Positions 8,126 through 16,898 of a DNA stretch of 64,000 nt are shown here, piece after piece (the stretch's first letter is position 1; each line of letters starts with the position of its first letter). The stretch covers positions 4,839,501-4,903,500 of the forward strand of contig AP017424.1 in assembly GCA_002355495.1 (NCBI GenBank), given 5' to 3'. The stretch comes from Streptomyces laurentii (GTDB lineage Bacteria; Actinomycetota; Actinomycetes; Streptomycetales; Streptomycetaceae). The translations under genes were made by a program, and so were the position numbers. The notes under the pieces are model-generated. The model worked only from the letters and a program-made list of their open reading frames with translations, was not told the DNA's origin and did not search any database.

Positions 8126-8670
8126 CGCTGGGCCGCGCGGGGCTTGTGGTGGCCCGGCACCATACGGGTCGTCACGGCGATCCGGTTCCAGGCGTTGATG
8201 GTCGTGATCGCGCCGATGACATGCGCCAGTTCGGTCTCGTCGAAGTGGCGGGCGGCCTCCGCGTACACCTCGTCGGGCACGAACCCGTCGGTGAGGACGG
8301 TGACGGCCTCGGTCAGCGCGAGGGCGGCCAGTTCGCGCTCGGTGTAGAAGTGCCGCGCCTCCTGCCAGGCGGACAGCTGGATGATCCGCTGCGTGGTCTC
8401 GCCCGCCGCCAGTGCCTCCTTGCTGTGCATGTCCACGCAGAACGCGCAGTGGTTGATCTGCGAGGCGCGGATCTTGATCAGCTCGTAGAGGGTGGGGTCG
8501 AGGTGCTTCGCGTTGGCGCGCTCCAGGCCCACCATGGCCTGGTAGAAGTCGGGGTGCAGCTGGATGAACGCCAGCCGGGCCTTGTGCTCGGGCGCGTACG
8601 CGGGCTGCTCGGTCCCCTGGGTGTCCCCGGCGTCGGCGGGGAGCGCGGTGTTCGGTGCGGTGGTCGTCAT
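8122..8670 (-). CDS. Carboxymuconolactone decarboxylase (AhpD-like) family protein
   Basis: 182 aa. The AhpD-fold signature is intact: EANAKHLDPTLYELIKIRASQINHCAFCVDMH has the redox CxxC plus the distal His typical of peroxidase-associated AhpD proteins (shown in part: INHCAFCVDMH). The sequence GETTQRIIQLSAWQEARHFY and the following helices fit the common YP_ alkylhydroperoxidase-like subgroup. ATG at 8670 is preferred; an in-frame GTG at 8679 lies closer to the divergent MocR gene. It overlaps the PEP-mutase gene by 4 nt, so the two form an operon, probably under the divergent MocR regulator. Confidence 0.9.
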   Translation of the reverse strand: MTTTAPNTALPADAGDTQGTEQPAYAPEHKARLAFIQLHPDFYQAMVGLERANAKHLDPTLYELIKIRASQINHCAFCVDMHSKEALAAGETTQRIIQLSAWQEARHFYTERELAALALTEAVTVLTDGFVPDEVYAEAARHFDETELAHVIGAITTINAWNRIAVTTRMVPGHHKPRAAQR

Positions 8671-8717
8671 GCCGACCACCGTAGGACGCGGAAGGACCCC
8701 CGGTATGGTCCATTCTC

Positions 8718-10184
8718 ATGGCAAACGAGTGGGCCACTTTCGGCTCCGATCTTCATCTGGACCTCGCCGGCCGCGGCCGCCGCAAGGCCCTCATGGACGC
8801 CCTGCGGGAGGCCGTGCGCAGCGGACGTCTGACGGCCGGGACCCGGCTGCCGTCCTCCCGCTCCCTCGCCGCCGACCTCGGCATGGCCCGCAACACCGTC
8901 GCCGACGCGTACGCCGAACTGACCGCCGAGGGCTGGCTCACCGCCCGGCAGGGCTCCGGCACCCGGGTGGCCCCGCGGTCCGACCCGCGCGCGGAGCCGC
9001 GCCGCCGGGCCGCCGTCCCGCCCCGCCCGCTGCCGCCCGCCGGGGCGACGCCCGGTGTGCACGCCTACGATCTGCCGCCCGGCCTCCGGATGGCCGGCGT
9101 GCCCGCCTACGACCTGCTGGCCGGCCGCCCGGACGTCGCGTCCTTCCCGCGCGGCGACTGGCTCAAGGCCGCCCGCAAGGCGCTGACGGCGGCGCCCAAC
9201 GACGCCTTCGGGTACGGCGATCCGCGCGGCCGGATCGAACTGCGCACCGCGCTCGCCGAGTACCTGGCCCGCGCCCGGGGCGTGCACGCGCGCCCGGACC
9301 GGATCGTCGTCTGCTCGGGCTTCGTGCACGGACTCCAGCTGATGGGCCGGGTGTTGCACGAGCGCGGGGTACGGGCGGTGGGCGTCGACTCCTTCGGCCT
9401 CCGCGTCCACCGGGACCTGCTCGTCCGGCAGGGGCTGCGCGTCCCGGCCGTCGGCCTCGACGAACAGGGCACCCGGACCGAGGAGTTGAGGGGCATGGGC
9501 GGGATCGGCGCGGTCCTGATGACCCCGGCGCACCAGTTCCCGCTCGGCGGCGCGCTCACCCCGGCCCGGCGGGCGGCGGCCGTCGACTGGGCGCGGTCGG
9601 CGGGCGGGCTGATCCTGGAGGACGACTACGACGGGGAGTTCCGGTACGACCGCCAACCCGTGGGCGCCCTGCAGGGACTCGACCCCGAGCGGGTCGTCTA
9701 CTTCGGCACCGCCAGCAAGTCCCTCGCGCCGGGCCTGCGGCTCGCCTGGATGGTGCTGCCGGAGCACCTCGCCGACGAAGTGGCGGCGGCCAAAGGGGAC
9801 ATCGACTGGGTGTCCGGCTCCACCGAGCAGCTCACCTTCGCGGAGTTCCTCGCCTCGGGCGCGTACGACCGCCATGTCCGGGCCATGCGGCTGCGCTACC
9901 GCCGCCGCCGCGACCAGCTGGTGGCCGCGGTCGCCGCGCACGCGCCCGGCATCCGGGTGCGCGGCATCGCGGCCGGACTGCACGCCGTCCTCGAACTCCC
10001 GCCGGGCACCGAGCAGTCCACGCTCCGCACCGCCGCCGCCCACGGCGTCGCCCTGCTCGGCGTCGCCCGCTTCCGGCACCCGGACGCGCCGCCGGTGGCC
10101 GACGGCGTGGTCGTCGGCTACGGCACCCCGCCGGACAGCGCCTGGTCGGGGGCGCTGGAGGCGCTCATGCGGGTGCTGCCCTGA
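8718..10184 (+). CDS. MocR-type GntR/aminotransferase-like transcriptional regulator
   Basis: 488 aa. An N-terminal GntR winged helix spans residues 10-80 (LPSSRSLAADLGMARNTVADAYAEL), then a linker and a fold-type-I PLP-binding domain. The PLP lysine lies in FGTASKSLAPGLRLAWM, with DDYDGEFRYDR upstream. MocR/PdxR proteins sense PLP or PLP adducts and usually control a divergent gene. Here only 47 bp separate it from the AhpD-like/PEP-mutase operon. The short spacer holds TATGGTCCATTCTCATGG, a possible regulator site and promoter. Confidence 0.95.
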   Translation: MANEWATFGSDLHLDLAGRGRRKALMDALREAVRSGRLTAGTRLPSSRSLAADLGMARNTVADAYAELTAEGWLTARQGSGTRVAPRSDPRAEPRRRAAVPPRPLPPAGATPGVHAYDLPPGLRMAGVPAYDLLAGRPDVASFPRGDWLKAARKALTAAPNDAFGYGDPRGRIELRTALAEYLARARGVHARPDRIVVCSGFVHGLQLMGRVLHERGVRAVGVDSFGLRVHRDLLVRQGLRVPAVGLDEQGTRTEELRGMGGIGAVLMTPAHQFPLGGALTPARRAAAVDWARSAGGLILEDDYDGEFRYDRQPVGALQGLDPERVVYFGTASKSLAPGLRLAWMVLPEHLADEVAAAKGDIDWVSGSTEQLTFAEFLASGAYDRHVRAMRLRYRRRRDQLVAAVAAHAPGIRVRGIAAGLHAVLELPPGTEQSTLRTAAAHGVALLGVARFRHPDAPPVADGVVVGYGTPPDSAWSGALEALMRVLP

Positions 10185-10213
10185 GGAGCAACACCCTCTG
10201 TCTTCATCAGTGT

Positions 10214-11086
10214 TCAGGAATCCGGGCGCAGCCGCGCGATCAGATGGGCCAGGATCTCGTCCCGCGCCCGCACCGTCGGATGCCCCGCCTCGTCGACGAG
10301 GTGCGCGGTGACGACGCTGTGCGGGGTGCCGACCAGCTCGGCGAAGAACGGCGGCGGGGCCGGGTTCGCCGCGCCGTCCGGCAGCACCCGCCCGTCGAAC
10401 GCGTCGCCGAGCAGCGCCCGGTAGGCCGCGAACCGCTGCCCCGTGCACCAGCGGTCGCCCTCGAAGCGGTACGCGAGGACCGTGAGCCCGCTCCGCTCGG
10501 CCCGCTCGCGCAGCGCCCGCGCGTCGTCCTCGCCGAGTTCCAGGCCGCCGGGGTCGTCGAGCGGCAGCGACGGATGGTTGACGACGGGTGCGACGACCGC
10601 CGGGTCGACGGCCATGGTGAGCGCGAAGTTGCCGGTGAAGCACAGCCCGATCGCGCCGACCCCCGGCCCGCCGCACTCGGCGTGCGCCCGCCGGGCCAGC
10701 CCGCGCAGCCAGGACGCGACGGGGCTGGTCCCGCCGCCCCCGAAGGCGCGGAACTCGGCGCTGACGCAGGCCCGGCGCATGACCTTCCGGCCGCCCTCGA
10801 CGGTGGGCCACGCGCCGTCCGTCCCGAAGAGGGAGGGCACGTACACGGTGAAGCCCGCGTCCCGCACCCACCGCGCGAGCCGCAGCACGTCCGGGCTGAT
10901 GCCGGGCATCTCCGGCATCACCACGACGCCCGGCCCGGCCCCGGCCACGTACACCGTCTTCACCACCCCGTCGACGTCGACGCGACGGCGGCCGAAGTCG
11001 TCGATCGGGTCGTTCTTCGCGTCGGCCTCGTCCGTCGCGTCGGCCTCGTTCTTCGCGTCGGCCTCGTCCTTCGGATCAGCGTTCAT
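10214..11086 (-). CDS. Dienelactone hydrolase family protein
   Basis: 290-aa alpha/beta hydrolase. Visible elements are GVVVMPEMPGISPDVLRLARWVRDAGFTVYVPSLFG, the nucleophile elbow GAIGLCFTGNFAL (Cys nucleophile, as in dienelactone hydrolases), a late Asp region (FDGRVLPDG) and the C-terminal His in DEAGHPTVRARDE. The first 25 residues are an acidic repeat (DEADAKNEADATDEADAK) made by a short DNA repeat at about 11011-11077. The ATG at 11086 lies 96 bp from the divergent GlxA-type regulator, the likely controller. Substrate unknown. Confidence 0.85.
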   Translation of the reverse strand: MNADPKDEADAKNEADATDEADAKNDPIDDFGRRRVDVDGVVKTVYVAGAGPGVVVMPEMPGISPDVLRLARWVRDAGFTVYVPSLFGTDGAWPTVEGGRKVMRRACVSAEFRAFGGGGTSPVASWLRGLARRAHAECGGPGVGAIGLCFTGNFALTMAVDPAVVAPVVNHPSLPLDDPGGLELGEDDARALRERAERSGLTVLAYRFEGDRWCTGQRFAAYRALLGDAFDGRVLPDGAANPAPPPFFAELVGTPHSVVTAHLVDEAGHPTVRARDEILAHLIARLRPDS

Positions 11087-11182
11087 GGGGCCAGCGTGGA
11101 CCGGCCGGCCGGGGCCGGGGGAGAGGCCGGACCGCCAGGTGTACGGGTAATCTCGCCACGCTGTCGGGGGAGGGAGCGGGCC

Positions 11183-12187
11183 GTGGGGAAGCCGGAGCCG
11201 GAGCACACAGGGGGCGCGGACGCGCTGCGCGTCGCCGTGCTCGCCTACCCGGGCTGTTTCGCCTCCGAGGTCTTCGGCGTGCCCGACCTGCTGACCATGG
11301 CCGCGCACGTCGCGGGGCCCGGCGCCCCCGGCTACCGGGTCTCGGTCGTCTCGCCGCGCCGCCGCGTCCTCGCCTCGGGCGGTACGGCCCTGGACGTGAC
11401 CCCGCCGCGCCGCGACGTCGACGTCCTCGTCGTCCCCGGTTTCGCGCTCCTTCCCGGCGCCGACCTGGACGCGCGGCTCGCGCCGCTCGCCCCCGAGATC
11501 GACGCCGTCCGTACGTACGCCGCCGAGGGCACCGCCGTCGTCTCCCTCTGCGTCGGAGCCTTCCTGCTCGCCGAGGCCGGCCTGCTGCGCGGCCGGCGCG
11601 CCACCACGGCCTGGCTGTTCGCCGCCGACCTGGCCCGCCGCTGCCCGGAGGCCGACGTCCGCGCCGAGGACCTGGTCGTCACCGACACCGGGGTGACGAC
11701 GACCGCCGCCTTCAGCGCCATGTACGATTTCGCGCTCGACCTGATCCGGCGGCACAGCGGCGCCCGGGTGGCGCGGACGACGGCACGGATCGCGCTCGTC
11801 GACGACGCGCGCGACGCGCAGACCCCGTACGTCGACCCGGAGTTGCTGCCCCGGCCCGGCAGCGCGTTCGCGCAGCGGGTCATGCGCCGGCTCGACCAGG
11901 ACCTCGCCGCCCGGTACGACCTGACGGCGCTGGCCGCCGCCTTCGGGGTGAGCGCCCGGACGCTGCTGCGGCGCTTCGCGGACGAGACGGGGCACAGCCC
12001 GCTCGCCCATCTCCAGGCCGCCCGCGTCCGCCGTGCCCGGCACCTCCTGGAGACCACCGACCGGACCGTCGCCGCCGTCGCCGCGGCGGTCGGCTACCGC
12101 GACCCCGGCACCTTCGCCGCCCTCTTCGCCCGGCACACCGGCCGCCGCCCCGCCGCGTACCGCGCGGCCTTCCGCCGTACGGACTGA
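11183..12187 (+). CDS. GlxA family transcriptional regulator (DJ-1/PfpI domain plus AraC HTH)
   Basis: 334 aa, GTG start at 11183 after GGGGGAGGGA. The N-terminal DJ-1/PfpI-like domain (residues 15-190) has VAVLAYPGCFASEVFGVPD and the nucleophile-elbow-like VVSLCVGAFLLAEAGLLRGRRATTAW. The C-terminal AraC domain (230-330) has two HTH motifs: LAAAFGVSARTLLRRFADETG and VAAVAAAVGYRDPGTFAALFARHTG. GlxA-type proteins are cytoplasmic regulators with a ligand-sensing amidotransferase-like domain. The divergent dienelactone-hydrolase-like gene is the obvious target. Confidence 0.93.
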   Translation: MGKPEPEHTGGADALRVAVLAYPGCFASEVFGVPDLLTMAAHVAGPGAPGYRVSVVSPRRRVLASGGTALDVTPPRRDVDVLVVPGFALLPGADLDARLAPLAPEIDAVRTYAAEGTAVVSLCVGAFLLAEAGLLRGRRATTAWLFAADLARRCPEADVRAEDLVVTDTGVTTTAAFSAMYDFALDLIRRHSGARVARTTARIALVDDARDAQTPYVDPELLPRPGSAFAQRVMRRLDQDLAARYDLTALAAAFGVSARTLLRRFADETGHSPLAHLQAARVRRARHLLETTDRTVAAVAAAVGYRDPGTFAALFARHTGRRPAAYRAAFRRTD

Positions 12188-12360
12188 CACGCCCTCCCGA
12201 GGCCCAGACCGGCGTACACCGTACGAAAGGGCAGCCCGTGCCGTACGAAAGGCGGCCCCGCGAACGGACCGGACGCCCCGGGCATGGGCGGCGGGCTGTG
12301 GCGGGCCTACACTGTGCGATCGCAACCACGCGACGGGAACGGGGAAGGGGACGCGTCATC

Positions 12361-12654
12361 ATGCGCAGACTCAGGTCGAGCACGGTGGTACTCGGCGGGG
12401 TGGGCCTCCTCGCGGCGACGCTCACGGCGTGCGGTTCGGAGCCCGACGAACGGTGCATCGACCCCGTCACGTACAAGGAGCTCCCCGACTACAAGTGCCA
12501 TGACGGCAACGGCAGCAGCTCCAGCGGCAGTTCCAGCACCGGCCGTTACTACTACGGCGGCTCGGTCCGCAGCGGCAAGGTCAGCGGCGGCAGCTTCGAC
12601 AAGTCGGCGGTCTCCAGCGGCGGCTTCGGCGGCCACTCCTCCTCCGGCGGCTGA
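12361..12654 (+). CDS. Small lipoprotein, YgiB/DUF1190-like
   Basis: 97 aa. The signal peptide MRRLRSSTVVLGGVGLLAA ends in lipobox LTAC (lipid-linked Cys near residue 22). The mature part has two further Cys (ERCIDP, YKCHDG), a Ser/Gly/Tyr-rich stretch and the C-terminal sequence SAVSSGGFGGHSSSGG. The neighbouring gene, 6 nt downstream, encodes a YgiC-like ATP-grasp enzyme; in enterobacteria ygiB (DUF1190) sits next to ygiC with a comparable GGFG-type tail. The ATG at 12361 starts the signal peptide; GTG-initiated upstream extensions lack sense. It is probably the peptide substrate or partner of the ATP-grasp enzyme (inference). Confidence 0.75.
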   Translation: MRRLRSSTVVLGGVGLLAATLTACGSEPDERCIDPVTYKELPDYKCHDGNGSSSSGSSSTGRYYYGGSVRSGKVSGGSFDKSAVSSGGFGGHSSSGG

Positions 12655-12660
12655 TCCCGC

Positions 12661-13851
12661 ATGCGGCGCCACACCATCGAGCCCCGCCCCGACTGGCAGC
12701 GGACGGTCGAGGAGCAGGGCCTGATCTACCCCCTGACCCGGTACCCCGACAACTCGCTGCGCCCCTACTGGGACGAGAGCGCGTACTACTCCTTCAGCCT
12801 GCCCGAGGTGGAGGCGCTGGAGGAGGTCGTCGAGGAACTGCACGCCATGTGCCTGGGGGCGGCGGCGCACATCGTCGAGAAGGATCGTTTCGCCGAGCTC
12901 GGCATCACCGATCCCCGGATCGTCGCCCGGGTCGCCGAGTCCTGGCACCGCCGGGCCGAACTCCCGTCCCTCTACGGCCGGTTCGATCTGCACTACGACG
13001 GCACGGGCCCGGCCAAGATGCTGGAGTACAACGCCGACACCCCCACCTCCCTGGTGGAGGCCGCGAGCCCGCAGTGGTTCTGGATGGAGGAACGGTTCCC
13101 CGGTGCCGACCAGTGGAACTCCCTCCACGAACGGCTCGTCGACGCCTGGCGCCGGCAGGCCCATCTGCTGCCGCCCGGCAGCCCGGTGCACTTCGCCCAC
13201 TCCGACGCCGACGAGCTCGGCGAGGACCTGATGACCGTCGCGTACCTGCGCGAGACCGCCCAGCAGGCCGGCCTCGACACCGAGGCGCTGTCGGTCGAAC
13301 GGATCGGCTGGGACCGGATCACCGGACGGTTCGTCGACGACCGGCTCCGCTTCCTCCGCGCCTGCTTCAAGCTCTACCCGTGGGAGTGGCTGACCACGGA
13401 CACCTTCGGGCCGCACGTCCTCGACACCCTCGACAACGGCGGCGGCACCGGCAGCACCCTCTGGATCGAACCGGCCTGGAAGATGCTGCTCTCCAACAAG
13501 GCGCTCCTGGCGATCCTCTGGGAACTCCACCCCGGCCACCCGAACCTGCTCCCCGCCTACCTCGACGGGCCGCGCGAACTCGCCACCACCACCGGATGGG
13601 CGGCGAAGCCGCTGCTCGGCCGCGAGGGCGAGGGCGTCACCCTGCACGAGCCGGGCAGCGTGTCCACGCCCGCCGTACGGGACGAACGCCTCTGCTACCA
13701 GGAGCTGGCCCCGCTGCCCGACTTCGACGGCAACCGGGTCGTGCTCGGCGCGTGGACCGTCGGCGACGAGGCGGCGGGACTCGGCATCCGGGAGTCGTCG
13801 GGCCCGGTCACGGACGGGTACGCCCGCTTCATCCCGCACGTCATCCTCTGA
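12661..13851 (+). CDS. Glutathionylspermidine synthase-like ATP-grasp ligase (YgiC-like)
   Basis: 396 aa. The Gsp synthetase C-terminal domain family fits across the length: WDESAYYSFSLPEVEALE, GRFDLHYDGTGPAKMLEYNADTPTSLVEAA (metal and substrate loop), FKLYPWEWLTTDTFG, WIEPAWKMLLSNKALLAILWELHPGH (shown as family blocks), GWAAKPLLGREGEGV (ATP-grasp loop) and YQELAPLPDFDGN. The amidase domain of true glutathionylspermidine synthase is missing, as in YgiC/YjfC. The family forms an ATP-dependent amide bond to an unknown acceptor. It is translated from ATG 12661, 6 nt behind the lipoprotein gene. Confidence 0.9.
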   Translation: MRRHTIEPRPDWQRTVEEQGLIYPLTRYPDNSLRPYWDESAYYSFSLPEVEALEEVVEELHAMCLGAAAHIVEKDRFAELGITDPRIVARVAESWHRRAELPSLYGRFDLHYDGTGPAKMLEYNADTPTSLVEAASPQWFWMEERFPGADQWNSLHERLVDAWRRQAHLLPPGSPVHFAHSDADELGEDLMTVAYLRETAQQAGLDTEALSVERIGWDRITGRFVDDRLRFLRACFKLYPWEWLTTDTFGPHVLDTLDNGGGTGSTLWIEPAWKMLLSNKALLAILWELHPGHPNLLPAYLDGPRELATTTGWAAKPLLGREGEGVTLHEPGSVSTPAVRDERLCYQELAPLPDFDGNRVVLGAWTVGDEAAGLGIRESSGPVTDGYARFIPHVIL

Positions 13852-13863
13852 GCGGACCTCTGA

Positions 13864-13920
13864 CCGGCCTGTCCTGACCTGTCCTGACCTGGTCTGGTCT
13901 GGCCTGGCCGGACAGGCCGG
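13864..13920. terminator. Inverted repeat between convergent genes
   Basis: Perfect 11-bp arms CCGGCCTGTCC (13864-13874) and GGACAGGCCGG (13910-13920) flank a run of CCTGTCCTGACC direct repeats. It lies between the convergent ATP-grasp and rocD genes, so it probably acts as a bidirectional terminator. Confidence 0.6.
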
Positions 13921-13968
13921 CCCGGGCCGAGGCCCGGACCCGCCCGTCAGCGGTGTGCCGCCGGCCCG

Positions 13969-15177
13969 TCAGCCTTCCGACAGCACCGCCCGCAGCTGCT
14001 CCAGCCCCCAGTCCAGGTCCTCCTTGGTGATCACCAGCGGCGGCGCGATCCGGATCGTCGACCCGTGCGTGTCCTTCACCAGGACGCGCCGCGCCATCAG
14101 CCGCTCCGAGATCTCCCGGCCCGTGCCGTGCGACGGCACGATGTCCACGCCGGCCCACAGCCCGCGCCCGCGTACCGTCTCCACGGCCCCGCCGCCCACG
14201 AGCATCCCCAGCTCCGCGTGCAGATGCTCGCCCAGCTCCGTCGCCCGCTGCTGGTACTCGCCCGTCCGCAGCATCGCGATCACCTCCAGGGCCACCGCGC
14301 ACGCCAGCGGATTGCCGCCGAACGTCGACCCGTGCTCACCCGGCCGGAACACCCCGAGCACGTCCCGGTCCGCGACCACCGCCGACACCGGCACCACGCC
14401 GCCGCCCAGCGCCTTGCCCAGGATGTACACGTCCGGCACCACGCCCTCGTGCTCGCACGCGAACGTCCGCCCCGTACGGCCCAGACCCGACTGGATCTCG
14501 TCGGCCATGAACAGCACGTTCCGCCGGGCCGTCAGCTCCCGCACCCCGCGCAGATACCCGTCCGGCGGCACGAGCACCCCGGCCTCGCCCTGGATCGGCT
14601 CGATCAGCACCGCCACCGTGTTCTCGGTGACCGCCGCCTCCATGGCGGTCAGGTCCCCGTACGGCACGATCTCGAAGCCCGGCGTGTACGGACCGTAGTG
14701 GTCGCGCGCCTCGTGGTCCGTGGAGAAGCTGACGATCGTCGTCGTCCGGCCGTGGAAGTTGTTCGCCGCCACCACGATCTTCGCGTGCCCGTCCGGCACG
14801 CCCTTCACCTCGTACCCCCACTTGCGGGCGGTCTTCACGGCGGTCTCCACCGCCTCCGCGCCCGTGTTCATCGGCAGCACCATGTCCTTGCCGCACAGCT
14901 CCGCGAGCTGCCCGCAGAACTCCGCGAACCGGTCGTGCTGGAACGCGCGCGACGTCAGCGTCACCCGCTCCAGCTGCGCCTTCGCCGCGTCCAGCAGCCG
15001 GCGGTTGCCGTGCCCGAAGTTGAGCGCCGAATACCCGGCGAGCATGTCCAGGTACCGGCGTCCCTCGACATCGGTCATCCAGGCCCCCTCGGCGGAGGCG
15101 ACGACCACGGGCAGGGGGTGGTAGTTGTGCGCGCTGTGCGCGTCCGCGGCAGCGAGCTCGTCTTGCGTCCTCGACAC
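13969..15177 (-). CDS. rocD: Ornithine--oxo-acid transaminase
   Basis: 402 aa class-III PLP aminotransferase, converting ornithine and 2-oxoglutarate to glutamate semialdehyde in arginine breakdown. The motifs include AHNYHPLPVVVASAEGAWM, NTGAEAVETAVKTARKWGY, NNFHGRTTTIVSFSTD, MADEIQSGLGRTG and the PLP lysine in YILGKALGGGVVPVSA, followed by GEHGSTFGGNPLACAVA. These match ornithine rather than acetylornithine enzymes. GTG start at 15177; the start region is divergent from the glyA leader. It stands alone here without other arginine-catabolic genes. Confidence 0.93.
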   Translation of the reverse strand: MSRTQDELAAADAHSAHNYHPLPVVVASAEGAWMTDVEGRRYLDMLAGYSALNFGHGNRRLLDAAKAQLERVTLTSRAFQHDRFAEFCGQLAELCGKDMVLPMNTGAEAVETAVKTARKWGYEVKGVPDGHAKIVVAANNFHGRTTTIVSFSTDHEARDHYGPYTPGFEIVPYGDLTAMEAAVTENTVAVLIEPIQGEAGVLVPPDGYLRGVRELTARRNVLFMADEIQSGLGRTGRTFACEHEGVVPDVYILGKALGGGVVPVSAVVADRDVLGVFRPGEHGSTFGGNPLACAVALEVIAMLRTGEYQQRATELGEHLHAELGMLVGGGAVETVRGRGLWAGVDIVPSHGTGREISERLMARRVLVKDTHGSTIRIAPPLVITKEDLDWGLEQLRAVLSEG

Positions 15178-15287
15178 GGGATCTCCGATCGTCCTGCGGC
15201 CAGGGGCGGGTGTGGCACCCCGTTCTTATCGTCGCTCGGATGCGGGACGAAGAAACCTGCGCGCCGCGTCGCGCCCGATACCCTGGA

Positions 15288-15371
15288 CGCACGCACGGCG
15301 ACTGGCGTACGGGGAACCGACCCCGGGGGAGCCGCGCGGGGCAGACACACGGGATGCCGCCCGCCTGGGCA
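15288..15371 (+). ncRNA. ZTP (pfl-type) riboswitch upstream of glyA
   Basis: The leader has the conserved 5' part GCGACTGGCG (15298-15307), the ACC...CCCCGGGGGAGCC block (15316-15333) and the 3' hallmark CCGCCTGGGCA (15361-15371) in the right order. Together these match the ZTP riboswitch consensus. ZTP riboswitches sense the purine intermediate ZMP/ZTP, which accumulates when 10-formyl-THF is low, and turn on one-carbon genes such as glyA and folD. Confidence 0.9.
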
Positions 15372-15399
15372 TCACGGGACACCGACCGGTCCCGTGCCC
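15367..15399 (+). promoter_or_regulatory. Expression-platform hairpin of the ZTP riboswitch
   Basis: CACGGGAC (15373-15380) pairs perfectly with GTCCCGTG (15389-15396). An outer GGGC/GCCC pairing would pull in the riboswitch core bases 15367-15370, so aptamer and hairpin look mutually exclusive. It could act as a terminator or anti-expression stem. Confidence 0.65.
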
Positions 15400-15464
15400 T
15401 CGCCGCTCGCCGGCACCAGGCCGCACCCGGGACCGCAGCCCGCCTCCCACAGGAGCGAACCGCC

Positions 15465-16736
15465 ATGAGCAACGCCGCCACCCACCATCCCGCACTCGCC
15501 GCCGCGGACCCGGAGATCGCCGCCCTCGTCGGCGCCGAGGAACGCCTCCAGGCCGAGACCCTGCGTCTCATCCCCAGCGAGAACTACGTCTCCGCCGCCG
15601 TCCTCGAAGCCTCCGGCACGGTCCTGCAGAACAAGTACAGCGAGGGCTACCCCGGCCGCCGCTACTACGAGGGCCAGCAGAACATCGACCAGGTCGAGAC
15701 CCTCGCCGTCGAACGCGCCAAGACCCTCTTCGGCGCCGACCACGCCAACGTCCAGCCCTACTCCGGCTCCCCGGCCAACCTCGCCGTCTACCTCGCCTTC
15801 GCGAAGCCCGGCGACACCGTCATGGGCATGGCGCTGCCCATGGGCGGCCACCTCACCCACGGCTGGGGCGTGTCCGCGACCGGTACGTGGTTCCGGGGCG
15901 TCCAGTACGGCGTACGGCAGGACACCGGGCTCGTCGACTTCGACGAGGTCCGCGACCTCGCCCTCGCCGAACGCCCCAAGCTCATCTTCTGCGGCGGCAC
16001 CGCGCTGCCCCGCACCATCGACTTCGCCGCGTACGCCGAGATCGCCCGCGAGGCCGGCGCCGTCCTCGTCGCCGACATCGCCCACATCGCGGGCCTCATC
16101 GCGGGCGGCGCGCACCCGTCGCCGGTGCCGCACGCCGACGTCATCTCCACCACCACCCACAAGACCCTGCGCGGCCCGCGCGGCGCGATGCTCATGAGCC
16201 GGGCCGAGCACGCCAAGGCCATCGACAAGGCGGTCTTCCCCGGCCTCCAGGGCGGCCCCCACAACCAGACCACCGCCGCCATCGCCGTCGCCCTCCACGA
16301 GGCCTCCGGCCCGGCCTTCCGCGACTACGCCCACGCCGTCGTCGCCAACGCCCGCGCCCTCGCCGACGCGCTCCTCGCGCGCGGCTTCGACCTGGTCTCC
16401 GGCGGCACCGACAACCACCTGATCCTCATGGACCTCACGGCCAAGGAGGTCCCCGGGAAGATCGCGGCCAAGGCCCTGGACCGGGCGGGCATCGTCGTCA
16501 ACTACAACACCGTCCCGTACGACCCCCGCAGGCCCTTCGACCCCTCCGGCATCCGTATCGGCACCCCCTCCCTCACCTCCCGCGGCCTCGACGACACGCA
16601 CATGCCGCTCGTCGCCGACTGGATCACCCGGGGTGTCGCGGCGGCGGGCCGGGGCGACGAGGACGCGCTGAAGGTCATCCGGTCGGAGGTCGCCGAACTG
16701 ATGGCGGCCTTCCCGGCCCCGGGCCTGCCGCTGTAA
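15465..16736 (+). CDS. glyA: Serine hydroxymethyltransferase
   Basis: Cytoplasmic PLP enzyme converting serine and THF to glycine and 5,10-methylene-THF. The 423-aa length is normal. It shows LIPSENYVSAAVLEASGTVLQNKYSEGYPGRRYYEG (family hallmark, given here only as positions 29-64), VADIAHIAGLIAGG, and the PLP lysine in STTTHKTLRGPRGA. ATG 15465 was chosen because it follows AGGAGC and fits the family N-terminus; the longer open frame would swallow the riboswitch. Expression is evidently controlled by the upstream ZTP riboswitch, tying it to folD at the other end of the window. Confidence 0.97.
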   Translation: MSNAATHHPALAAADPEIAALVGAEERLQAETLRLIPSENYVSAAVLEASGTVLQNKYSEGYPGRRYYEGQQNIDQVETLAVERAKTLFGADHANVQPYSGSPANLAVYLAFAKPGDTVMGMALPMGGHLTHGWGVSATGTWFRGVQYGVRQDTGLVDFDEVRDLALAERPKLIFCGGTALPRTIDFAAYAEIAREAGAVLVADIAHIAGLIAGGAHPSPVPHADVISTTTHKTLRGPRGAMLMSRAEHAKAIDKAVFPGLQGGPHNQTTAAIAVALHEASGPAFRDYAHAVVANARALADALLARGFDLVSGGTDNHLILMDLTAKEVPGKIAAKALDRAGIVVNYNTVPYDPRRPFDPSGIRIGTPSLTSRGLDDTHMPLVADWITRGVAAAGRGDEDALKVIRSEVAELMAAFPAPGLPL

Positions 16737-16759
16737 GGCCTGCCGCCGCGGAGGAAGGG

Positions 16760-16787
16760 GTGGGGGCGGGCCACGGCCGGCCCCCAC
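16760..16787 (+). terminator. Weak hairpin after glyA
   Basis: GTGGGGG (16760-16766) pairs with CCCCCAC (16781-16787), with imperfect inner pairing in CGGGCCACGGCCGG. It is a plausible terminator. Confidence 0.5.
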
Positions 16788-16898
16788 CGCCCGCCCGGTG
16801 GCCCCGTCCCCTCCGTCGTTTCCTCCGCCGCGGGGCTTCCGGGCGACCGGGGACCGGCTTCGCTCCCCCGTCCGGAATCGGGGTCCATACCTGAGACA

